DNA of 64,000 nt from Anaeromyces robustus (Eukaryota; Neocallimastigomycota; Neocallimastigomycetes; Neocallimastigales; Neocallimastigaceae), in contig MCFG01000125.1 of the NCBI GenBank assembly GCA_002104895.1, positions 75,001 to 139,000 of the forward strand. The letters are read 5' to 3'. Every line of letters begins with the position of its first letter. Positions within the stretch are counted from its first letter, which is position 1. A program made the position numbers and the translations under genes. Positions 51,297 to 62,485 of the stretch are shown here, one piece after another. The notes under the pieces are model-generated. The model was not told where the DNA came from. It saw only the letters and a program-made list of their open reading frames with translations, and did no database searches.

Positions 51297-52201
51297 TTTA
51301 ATTATACGGTTAATTAAATTTTTTATTGATATTTCTTCTATGACAAAAAAAAAAAAAAAGTTTGAGAATGTATCTTTATACTGTGTCAATAATATCTCTT
51401 AGTTTGAAAATTTTCATATATTTACCTTTTTTACATTTATATTTAAACATTCATTTTTTTTTCTTTTTCCTAATAATTTCATTGAAATATATGTAAGTTT
51501 TATTAAAAAAATATTTATATATATTAATATATTATTATAATTAATATTATGACTGAATAGATTCTTCAAAATATATATATATATATATTACGACAAAAAC
51601 ATAGAATATCATTCATTTATTAACAAATTTAATTATTCATAAATAAAAAAAATTAGAATCATTATTATAGCTTTAAATATTGGTTAACTTTAGGATCATA
51701 TGTTATAGTTACATGATTATTTAATTTGTTAAAAAATAAATGTAATAATTATAATAATAATAATAATAATATAATATTAATAAAATATTAAATAATTAAT
51801 TAATAATTAATAATATTTATAATAATATTTATAATAATATTTATAATAATATTTATAATAATATTTATTTTATTTCTATATACTATTTACGATAAAAAAA
51901 AAAGATTTGATAAAAAGTCTGATGATAATAGAAAACCCAAAACTCTTGTTTATTTTTTTATTTTTATTTTTTAACACCGAAAAAAAAACATCCACCAATA
52001 TATAAAATATATATTCTATTTATTATATTGATATATTACTGTATATTAAATATAAAATATAAGTATACTTATAATATATAATAAAATATGTTTAATAATA
52101 TATAAGTTTTTTTTTTTTTTATTTTATTTGTTTATTTAATTATTTATTTAATTATTTATTTCTTTATTTATTTATCTATTAATTTAATTATTTAATTATT
52201 T

Positions 52202-52243
<42 letters not shown>

Positions 52244-54046
52244 TTATTTGATTATTTAGTTATTTAATTATTTATTTAATTATTTATATATTTATTTATT
52301 TATTTTTTATTATAAAAAAAAAACAGAATTTTTTTTTTAAAATTCCATTTTAAGGTTTTTTGTAAGGTGGTACAACGTAAGACAAAATTAAATGAATGTT
52401 TAAATATAATTTAAATAAATAAATTTATTTAATAAATTAATTAAAAATTAATTATTTCAAATATAAACCAATATATTAATAATTATATAATTAATGTATT
52501 ATTAATATATATATAATATTATAAATGTATATGTATAATTCATTTTTTTTATTATTATCATTTAAATTTATATTAATTATTATATATTAATATTTATTAT
52601 AAATTTTACTCATTTTTTAAATTGAAAATAATATATAAATTTATTTAAATAATATTTATTCATTCATTTAATTTATATAATCTTCTCTCTTTTTTTATTT
52701 AATTTTTTTTTTTAATTTTTAATTTTTTAATTTTTCAATTTTTTATTAAATTTTTTAAAAGTTCATATCCCCAATTTCTGTAATAATTTTTTTTTTAACT
52801 TTTGTAAAATAAGATCGAAAAAAAAGAAAAAAAGAAAAAAAGAAAAAAAAAAATAAAATAAATAAAAAAATAAAATTTCATTCATTCATTCAATAGAAAT
52901 TCATTCAGTAAAAAATAAAAAAATAAAATAAAATAATTATATTATTTTATTAAAGTTTAATAATAAATTGTTAGGCTTCTTATTTTATTATATTATTATT
53001 GTTATTATAATGAATACAATCATATAGATAACAAAAGTAGTTTTAGGTTTTATGTTTTATGTTTTTACGTTTTATTTTACTTTATTTTTTATTTTTTTTT
53101 ATATTTTTTTACTTATTTGGTTAACAATATTATTTGGATATTCTATGGATATTATTATATATATACATATATGAGATGATTTTTAAATAATGAATTATAT
53201 ATTTAATATATCTCTCTTTTTTTTTTCGTTTCCTTTTTTCTTTTTGTTTCTAATTATTAACATATATTTATTAAAAATTTGTTATATTTATATATCTTAA
53301 TAATAATATATGCAAATAATTAAACTTTTTTTTTAAAAAAAAAGAAGACAATAAAATTGAATACACTTTTTTTTTTTTTTAATAAAAAATATTAAACTTA
53401 TATATAAAGTTATAAGTATATTTATCAATTAAATTAGTTTAAAAAATTTTTTTGCTTTAATTATAATAAATAATACTTTTTAATTATCATGGTTATAGCT
53501 ATTATTACTACTATTATTTGTTCATCTATTTTGATCAATTAATTTTTTTTTTTTTCACTCTTTATTCTTTATTCTTTATTCTTTTTATTAATATATTTAC
53601 AGTCTTAAAAAAAATTATAAATTTTAATTTTGTTATGATTTGTTGTATATTTTTTTTTTTCTTTTTATATCTTTATTTTCTTTTTTATTATTTTTATTTT
53701 CATTTTATTTTTATATTTTTTCTTTTTCTTCTTCCTTTTCCTTTTTTTAAAAAACTATATATTATATAAATATATAATAGATAGATAGATAAAAGAAAAA
53801 AAAATGAAAAAAAGAAAAAAGGTGACAAAGATAAAAAATAATAAATAAAAAATAAAAAGAAAAATAAAAAGAAATAATAATAACAAAATATACTTTTTAA
53901 ATTATTAATGGTTCATTTTTTTTCATTATATTAATATATTTTAATTTTTTATTTATTTCTATCCTTTTTTTTTTTTTTTTTCTCTAATATTAATTTTATT
54001 TTATTGATATAAATTTAATTATTATGGTATATGTTTTACTAAATAT

Positions 54047-54077
<31 letters not shown>

Positions 54078-54324
54078 GAAAACTTGTTGGTTTAATAAAA
54101 CACTTATAGTTCAGAAAATAAAAATATAATAATTATATATACAAATTATATTATTAATATTATTTTGTTCCAAAAATTATTTGACTTTTACAAAGATAAT
54201 GAATAAGGGAGAAAAAAAAAATACTACATAAATATTTTTTTTTTCCATTTTTTTTTTTTTTTTTTTTTGTTATTCGTTTTGTTTTTGTTTTTGTTTTATG
54301 TTTTTTTTTTTTTGTTTTCCTTTT

Positions 54325-54366
<42 letters not shown>

Positions 54367-57300
54367 TATTATTATTTCATTTCATTTCATTTTTTTTTTT
54401 AATTCTTTTTTTCGTTTTTATTCTTTTTTATTTTGTTATGTTTCCTGTTAGTTTTCTTCTTCTGTAATAACTTTTAACTTTTTTTGTTTTGCTTTTTTTT
54501 TTTTTTTTATTTTCTTCTTTTCTCTAAGTTCATAGCCCAATAATATTTCTTCATATACTTAAATAAAGGTATATTAATGCAACAAACAAAAGAGTTACTG
54601 ATATCATGAGATATACACATATAAATTTCATTAAATTAAAAAGTAATACATTAATACTGAAAAAAGCAGTATTAAAATTAACAGTTTTATTTGCAATTAT
54701 CATTTTGTTTTATATTTTAAAATTGTTGATAAATATAATTTGGTGTAACTAAAAAAAAAAAAAAGGAAAAAAAATGAATTGATAAAATAATAAAAAAAAA
54801 GATTATATATGTATATATTTATGTATATTTTATATTAAAAAGAATCCACTTAATAAGAATTGAATATTTTTGTTTTTGTACTTTATATATATAATATATT
54901 AAATTTGTTAATATTTATAATATTTATAATATTTTCTTTTGTTTTCTTTATTCGTTCTTTTTTAATGTATTTTTTTTTCTTTATAATAACGAATAAATAT
55001 TATATAAATAATGAAACGAACGTTTTTTTTTTCCTTCTTGGATATTTGTTTTTTTTTTTTAAAAAAAAAAAAAAAAGATAGATATAATTGATGTATAGAT
55101 TAAAATAGAAAAAAAATTTTTTTCTTCCTGGATAAATGGCTAATATAAGAGAAAAAAAAAGATTATTTATACATATACTTTTCCATTAAAAAGTTACTTG
55201 TGATATTATTTAACAATTTATTTTTTATTTGCACAGCAAAATAATAAATAAATGTGGAAAAATATAATAAATATAATAAATGATAAAAAAAAAATAAGTA
55301 TAATAATATTTGGTATTTTATATTTGTTTTTTTTCTTTTTTTTTTTTCTTTTCCTCTTATATATTCTTTATTGAAATTTTCTCTTCTTTTTTTTTCTTCC
55401 TAACAGTTGTTTTATTTTGTTTATCCTTGTTATTTTTTTTACAGCCTTGTAATATTTTCTAATAAAACATAAAAATATTGTATAAATTTGTTTATTGTTA
55501 TGGAAATTGATTATTTACTTCTTTTTGTTCATTGATAAATTTTAATAAAAAAGACTGTTTACTCATATACAAAAAAAAAAACTATTTATAAATGTTTTTT
55601 TTATATTATCTTTTTTTTTCTTTTCTTTTTCTTTTTAGTTTTTACTATTTATAATTAATCGTTTTATCGTTTTTTAACGATTTTATTTTTATTTTTTTAT
55701 TCATAAATTTAATTAAAAAAAGAAATGAAAAAAAAAAAGAAAAAGAAAAAAATAAAATACAAAAAAAAAAAATTTTTTATATTTTTTCAATTATAACAAT
55801 CGTTGGGTTAAAAAAAAAAATTGAGAAAAAAAAATTTTATTTTATATTTTTTTATTTTATTTTATTTTATTAAATGTGTTAATATTTTTAATTTTTAATT
55901 TTTTTTTTTTTTTTTTTAATAATATTCGTATTTTTTAATATTTTAATATAATTTAATAAATAAAATTATTTTTTATTTTTTATTTTTTATTTTTTATTTT
56001 GTTTTTTTATTTTAATAATAATTAAAATTAATTATAAAATAAAATTTTTTTATTAAAGTCAAAAAAAAAAAAGAATTAAAAAATATATATATAAATATAA
56101 ATATATTCAAAATATATTATAGTTTATATCATTTTATATATTACATTCATATTTTTACTATATAATAAATGGAACATAAATATTTTAAATTATTTATATA
56201 TAATATATATAATACAAATATATAAATATATAAATATAAATATAAATATAAATATATAAATATAAATATAAATATAAACTATAATATATTTTGAATATAT
56301 TTATTTAATAATTAATAAATTTTTTTTTTTTTAATTAATAGAAAAAAGAATATTTAAAAGTAACTATTAAAATATATAAAGAGATATATAGTAAGCAGAA
56401 GTAACTTTTAAAATTAGTTAAGCGTTTTTTAAAAAAAAAATAATGATATATTATAAATAATTAAATAAAAAGGTTATATAACGAATAATAATAAAACTAT
56501 ATACTATATTTTATATTTGTTAAGAAAAATTAAAATTTAAAAAAAAAAAAAAAAGTAATGACATCTTTTATTATTAGATACATTAGAAACTAAAAATGCA
56601 ATAATAGATTTTTAAATAATAGTAGAAATTTTAAATTTCTATCATATGTTTTAATAACTTTTTATTATTAACTATTAACTATTAACTATTAATATTTTTA
56701 ACAATTATGAAACCATTTCATTTTAAGATATAGAATATGATAATAAATTAAAAATAGTAACAATTCAAAGTAAAAAGTAAAAACAATTAAATAATTGAAT
56801 AAATAAATAATAATTAATTAATTAATTAATAAAAACATTAATTAAATAAAAGAATAAATAAATATTAATAAAAAAATATTTTAGTGATATTAAAAAAATT
56901 ATAAGAATTTAATGAATAACTAAATAAATAATTAATATTAATTAAATGAATGAATTATTAAAAAATTAAATAAATAATTTAAATAATAAATAAAATTTTA
57001 TTTATAATTAATTATTCTTTTTTAAGTATGAAAATACATTTTAATTACTTTTATTATGTATTATTATATATTATATTATATTTATAATATATAATAATTA
57101 AATTGTTATAAGTTTTTTAATTATAAAAAATATTAATAAAGTATTTATTTATTTATTCATTTATTTATTCATTTATTTATTTATTTATTTATTTATTATC
57201 TTGTTTAATTATTACAATATATAATATAATATAATATAATATAATATAATATAATATAAAATAATTAAACTTTTTTCTTTGATCAAATATTTTTTCATTC

Positions 57301-57736
57301 TGATAACATGAGTATATATATTAAAATAAAAAAAATAATTAATTAAAACATTTTTAATTATTTTCAAATAAGCATATGTCAAATAAAAAAATAAAAAAAA
57401 ATAAAATAATCGAATGATTTTAAACTTTTCATTTTAACTTTTCATAAAACTTATTTCAACAATAGAGAACAGAAAAAAATATACTAAAATATACTAAAAT
57501 ATAAAATATAATAAATTAATTAATAAATTAATAAGTAAATGTTTTATTGAATTCATAAGAGTAATTGAATTACCATTATTATAGTGATACGTATTTTTTA
57601 TAAAGTATCAATTTAGAATGAGTTATCAAGATGGTTTATAAATAAAATAATATATTCTACTAAGAAGATAAATAGAAATTACATTCAAATAATAAATATC
57701 AAGTTATAAAAATTATTTATTTTATAGTCGTAATAT

Positions 57737-57811
<75 letters not shown>

Positions 57812-58399
57812 TTATAGTCGTATTATTATTTAAAATAGTATATAAATTATTATATTAATTAGATATAATCCTTTAATATATCTAATTATTATATAAAAAT
57901 TATAATTAATTTCCTATGTTAAATATTATTAAATCCTAATAATTTTATCTTAATTTCTTAGTTAAACTCTATAAAACTAAATTCACATTAAAATTTATTA
58001 TCCATAAAAATTAATTATTGATCAGTAAAGGACTCTTCTACATAATTTTATATATTTTCTTTTATATTTGTTTTTTACTTATTATTATTTTAATCTTATT
58101 GGTTATAAATAATTAAATTTTTTGTTTAATTAATTACATCTTATATTTATAATAATTTAATATAGAATAAATTTAAAAAATTCATTTTTAAAAAATAATT
58201 ATAAAAATAATAATGAGATTGGTATTTTTTTTTTTTAATTAATTAATATATATTTATTTTATTTTATTAATATGTTATTATTATTATTTTTATTTAGTAT
58301 TATAATATTACTTTTTTATAATATTATAAATTAATATGCTTATTTTTATTATTAAAAGTTTATATTTGAAATATTTGACATTTGTATATATGTGGTTAG
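51271..58399. other. Very AT-rich intergenic region
   Basis: About 7.1 kb without a supported gene. It contains TTATTTAA-type repeats (about 52105-52310), long T-runs (54240-54420), TATAAA repeats (56210-56280), an ATAAT repeat (57215-57260) and a TTTA array near 57.8 kb. Open frames at 53518-53769 and 54860-55081 are T-rich, Phe/Ile/Tyr low complexity and are not called. Confidence 0.6.
57724..57822. repeat. TTTA array flanked by direct repeats
   Basis: About 20 TTTA units lie between two copies of tatagtcgta (57724-57733 and about 57813-57822), suggesting the array and its flank grew by slippage or duplication. Confidence 0.85.
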
Positions 58400-59207
58400 G
58401 ACATTTCAAGAGCTAATAAAGATATATGTTTAACAGTTGTTCATAATAATATTTATGTAAAAGAATGAGATGACGGTACGTTTGAATGTATTAATATAGG
58501 TTTATTTAAGACAAAGGATAAATGTTTAACCGTACAAGATGATAAAAATTATTTTAATGTATCTATTAGAAATTGAAATAGTGATAGTTCCCAAGTATGG
58601 TCTCTTTGGAATAAAAATGTATTACTTTTATAAATATTAATAAATATCAAATAGCATTATGAATTATATTATAACAATATTATACTTGTTTATTAATATA
58701 TTATCAACATTAAAGAAAAAACATCTACTTAATTTAAAACTATCACATTTTTATGTTTAGATTTAATAAAAGATTATTTATCTAGATTATTCAAATATTA
58801 TCTTATCATATTTATATATATTAATAATATTATAATAAATTTATTATTATTAACAAATTTATATAATTAATAAATAAAAAAAAAAGGTTTCGAAAACTAA
58901 TGATTTTACTAAAAATAATAAAATATTTTTTTTAATTATTAATTAATATTAATATTATTAATGAAAAAAGAAAAATAAATTTTTAGAGGATAGTTTTAAT
59001 AATATATCTACATTTTCTAGTGTATATTTAGATTTTTTCTTTGAAAAAGACAAGAAAAATATAAAAAAAAAAAAAACAAAGGATTACGTTAAAACTATAT
59101 ATTTATAATATATTAAATACAACAAAAGAAATGAGAATATATAAAATAGACGTTGAAGGTGCTAAAGATGTAAAAATGATTTTTTATAAAAGTAATTTAA
59201 AACTATA
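58400..59207 (+). pseudogene. Decayed multi-exon gene with ricin-type lectin-like exon
   Basis: After an acceptor-like ggttag, a frame at 58400-58633 reads NKDICLTVVHNNIYVKE, then an in-frame TGA, then DKCLTVQDDKNYFNV, a second TGA, and SSQVWSLWN. Two CLTV motifs and a Q-x-W motif resemble a ricin-B/beta-trefoil lectin repeat. Both TGA codons fall where Trp would fit. Two further exon-like pieces follow on the same strand: DSFNNISTFSSVYLDFFFEK after a tttttag at about 58987-59060, and TTKEMRIYKIDVEGAKDVK at about 59124-59207. They have no recognised homology. The gene lacks a start and a signal peptide and is probably dead. The lectin assignment rests on motif resemblance only. Confidence 0.5.
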
Positions 59208-59559
59208 ACTCCTGTCTAACTATTGTTTTTATTAACAAAGAATTGATAATTAATTTTCAAACTGTCCTTTTTTTTTTAAGATTATTCATAAAAAAAAAAT
59301 ATTTAAAACTTAAATTTTTCTTTTTCTTTTTTAATTTTTTTTTATGAAAATTTTATCATAAAACATATATATATTTTTGGTATTGAAATGTAAATATCGT
59401 TGATTTTTCATTATTTTTTGCTAATTAATTAATTAAAATAAAATGAAATATTTTGCCAGAATTATGTATAAATATATAATAATTTTATTTAATGTTAATT
59501 CATTCTTTTAAAATTTTTTTCACACTTTTTTGAAATTAGTACAAATATTGATTAAATCT

Positions 59560-59850
59560 AAAATTCAAAGGTGAACCTTATTCAAAAATATTCTAAGGGC
59601 TTGTCTAGAGAAGCTAATACAATGTCATCAACAAAATATAATGTCCACTACAACATAAATACAAAATACATAATAACAATTAAAAATTATAATAAAAATT
59701 ATAATAATAAATAATGTAAATTATAATAATAAATAATATAAATTATAAAATAAATAATATAATTTTGAATAAGGAGTTCATTTAAATGTCTTTATTCCCC
59801 ACTATCGATATATAGCTCCTTAATAGCAATAGTTCCACCTGAAGGAACAT
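59560..59850 (-). mobile_element. LINE reverse-transcriptase remnant, copy D2
   Basis: On the minus strand DVPSGGTIAIKELYIDSGE (about 59787-59850) is followed, after about 110 bp of AT-rich filler, by WTLYFVDDIVLASLDKPLEY near 59588-59648. The latter carries the catalytic FVDD box and downstream residues typical of a LINE reverse transcriptase. Stops and the filler show it is a dead relic. Confidence 0.6.
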
Positions 59851-59858
59851 CCGAATAA

Positions 59859-60060
59859 TTTTTTTTTTTTTTTAGACTAGGATTGGAATACATTTTCGAT
59901 GTTTTATTTATTTAAATTTAAAACATCATTATAAAATTATTGATATATTTTTTAAAATTTACAATAAATTCTGAAGAAGTGTAGGGATAAATAATATTAA
60001 CCATATATAAAATAATATATGATTATTTAATGTTATTGATTCAGTTTTTTTTTTTAATTA
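59859..60060 (-). mobile_element. LINE 3' terminus, fragment D1
   Basis: A T-run at 59859-59873 followed by agactaggattggaataca is, on the minus strand, the LINE 3' end ...TGTATTCCAATCCTAGTCT followed by a poly(A) tail. It matches the ends of fragments A and C. The 5' limit near 60060 is approximate. It appears to be inserted next to remnant D2. Confidence 0.5.
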
Positions 60061-60374
60061 ACAAATAAATAAAATAATAAATTATATTTTTAATTACTTA
60101 TTTAATTAATTATTTAATTATTTTTAATATTTTATTTTTTATATATTAAAAAAATATTTAAAAAATGAATAATTTACTTATTTTTATTTTATTTTTATTA
60201 ATATTTAAAAGAAAATGGTTTCTTTTTTTTTTTTATATTTAAAAAATAAAACATTTATTTAATTATTAATTATTTATTATTTCTTTATTTATTATTTTAT
60301 TTATTTATTTTATTATTAATTTTTTTTAAAAAAAATGTTTAAAAGAAATATTTACTTTTTTTAGGTATTTTGCT
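60061..60374. other. AT-rich intergenic stretch
   Basis: TTTA/TTAA-rich low-complexity sequence between the LINE terminus and the inverted-repeat element. Nothing functional seen. Confidence 0.5.
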
Positions 60375-60613
60375 AAGTTGTATTTCGCCAATTTTTTAGT
60401 GGCTTGTATATTTACGTCGTAAATATCAATACAATGAGACAATTGCATATACGCACCATGTAATTATACGTGACTTTAAAATTTTTGCGAATTGCAACTT
60501 TATTTAATTAATTAATTAATTATTTATTTATAAAATTTTTAATGAAATTAAGTGGCTTTAAATAAAAAATATTCAAGCCATTTTACGAAATACAAATTTT
60601 CGAAATACAACTT
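60375..60613. mobile_element. Short inverted-repeat element (MITE-like)
   Basis: aagttgtatttcg at 60375-60387 is exactly inverted at 60601-60613. Further in, tggcttg appears in both arms (about 60400 and, inverted, about 60574), so the terminal repeat is imperfect over about 40 bp. The element is about 239 bp and non-coding. Its right end resembles the right end of the 1121-1856 element (aacttcc preceded by tacgaaata), suggesting the same family. Confidence 0.6.
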
Positions 60614-62400
60614 CCTATTAATTCATGTTAATATGATGTATTTTAAAAAATAACAATTATAAGGTTTTATTAATAATTAAAGTTACTAATAAAACCTAAA
60701 ACAAAAAAATTTATTTTTAGTATTACTTCGTATTTATTATTTAGTATTATTTTACTATTTATTATTTATTAAGTATTATTAATTAATTATTATTTTTAGT
60801 ATTATTTCACTATTTATTATTTTTAGTATTATTTATTAATTGCAAATAATATAAAAAAAAAAAAAAAAAAAACAGTAAAAAAAGTCAGGAACAAATTTAC
60901 AAGGGCCCTGAAATAGAATTATTTTAATTTTATTTTATATAATATTATTTATTTATTAATAAATATTATTTTAATATTTATTATTTATTTATTATTTAGT
61001 ATTACTTATTAATTATTAATTATTTATTATTAACTATTTATTATTGAAACATTTTAAGTCGAGTGATCATTAGAACAAATTAGAAATTAGATATGATAAA
61101 TGATTTTTATGAACTAGTATTAGTTGCATTTATTAATAAAATAAAGTTGCATTTTCTTCGAGATTTAAATTATATCTAATAAAATACAATTATTATTCTA
61201 TTATTTATTATTATATTATATAAAATAAAAAAAAAAAAACTTTTTAAATATATATTTTTTACTAAAATATATCTATAAATTCTTTATATATGACTAAAAA
61301 GTATTATTATTTAATATTTAAATAATTATTAAATTTAATATTGGTAGAACGAATACTTTATTTTATTATTGATTTATTATTTATTATTTATTATTTATTA
61401 TTTTCATTAGCATTATTTCATTAACAAAAAAACATCAGCAAAAAAGCAAAAAAAAAATTAGGAACAATTTTCCAAGAATCCACCAATTAAATTGACTAAT
61501 CTTTAATTAATTTTTTCATTCATTTTTCCAAATAAATTTATTATTAATTATTTTTAGTATTACTCTCGTATTTATTATTTATTTATTAATAAGTATTACT
61601 TTATTATATATTATTTATTTATTAATAAGTATTACTTTATTATTTATTATTTTTAGTATTATTTCATATTTATTTTTTAATTATTTTCAATTGTTATTGG
61701 AAAAAAATTTATTAAAAAAAAAAATAAAAGGTATTTATTTAAATATATTAAATATTTAAAAAATACTTTTTTTTTAATTAAATAGCTTTTTCTATTTTTT
61801 TTTAAATATATTTAAACTTCAATTGTGAATTACTATATTATAATCAATATAGACTCTTAATGTAATAATTCGATAAGAATATTATAACATCTCGAGTAAA
61901 AAAAATATTATTTTTTTTAGTAATATTTTTTTTAATTTTGGATTTAATATTTTACTTTTTAATTTTGGATTTAATATTTTACTACAAGTATCATTAATTT
62001 CCCATATAAGTGATTTAATCATTTAATTGGTTTATAATAAATCTATTTTTTAAGGTTTCTTTCTAATATTTATTTTATTATTTCAAATAAAATGAAGTTT
62101 TACATAATTTATAAAAAAGAATTCGAGTTTTTAATAATTTTGTAACTCTCCTTTAAATTGATTCTAAATAGCAACATGTTTTTCTTTTAAATTGATTTTA
62201 AATATTTTAATATAAATTTTTAATATAAAAAATTACTCTTTTTATATAATAACAATAATATTTAATTTAATAGATTTTAATATATAATATATATAATAAT
62301 ATATATATTTTTAATTTATTAACATATAATATTATTTACAATATCTGTAACTTTTTATTTAGAAAGAAAAAAATAATTTTGAATTTTTTTTTTTTTTTTG
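60614..62400. other. Intergenic region upstream of the sugar transporter
   Basis: AT-rich, no gene. It holds an 11-bp-arm hairpin (60662-60697), two diverged copies of a ~60-bp segment (around 60870-60905 and 61430-61480, sharing aggaacaa and ttttaccaag-like sequence), repeated tagtattatt motifs, and a 27-bp tandem duplication (61931-61983). Confidence 0.55.
61931..61983. repeat. 27-bp tandem duplication
   Basis: tttaattttggatttaatat followed by tttact occurs twice in tandem. Confidence 0.9.
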
Positions 62401-62409
62401 TATAAAAAG
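62401..62409 (+). promoter_or_regulatory. Probable TATA box of the sugar transporter gene
   Basis: tataaaaag lies 85 bp upstream of the ATG, directly after a T-run and before a purine-rich leader. It is the best TATA match near this start. Transcription start is not proven. Confidence 0.5.
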
Positions 62410-62485
62410 AAGAAAAATTCGCAAAAAAAAAATAAAAATCAATAATAATTTAAGATAAAAAAAATTAATTTAGGTAAAAAAAAAA

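Noticed and set aside
53518-55081. Phe/Leu/Ile-rich open frames at 53518-53769 and 54860-55081
   Set aside because: They arise from T homopolymers and have no conserved or patterned feature.
58400-58633. Alternative genetic code (TGA as Trp)
   Set aside because: Other genes in the window use TGG for Trp, and TGA occurs as the stop in copy 2. Only this relic shows the pattern, so mutational decay is simpler.
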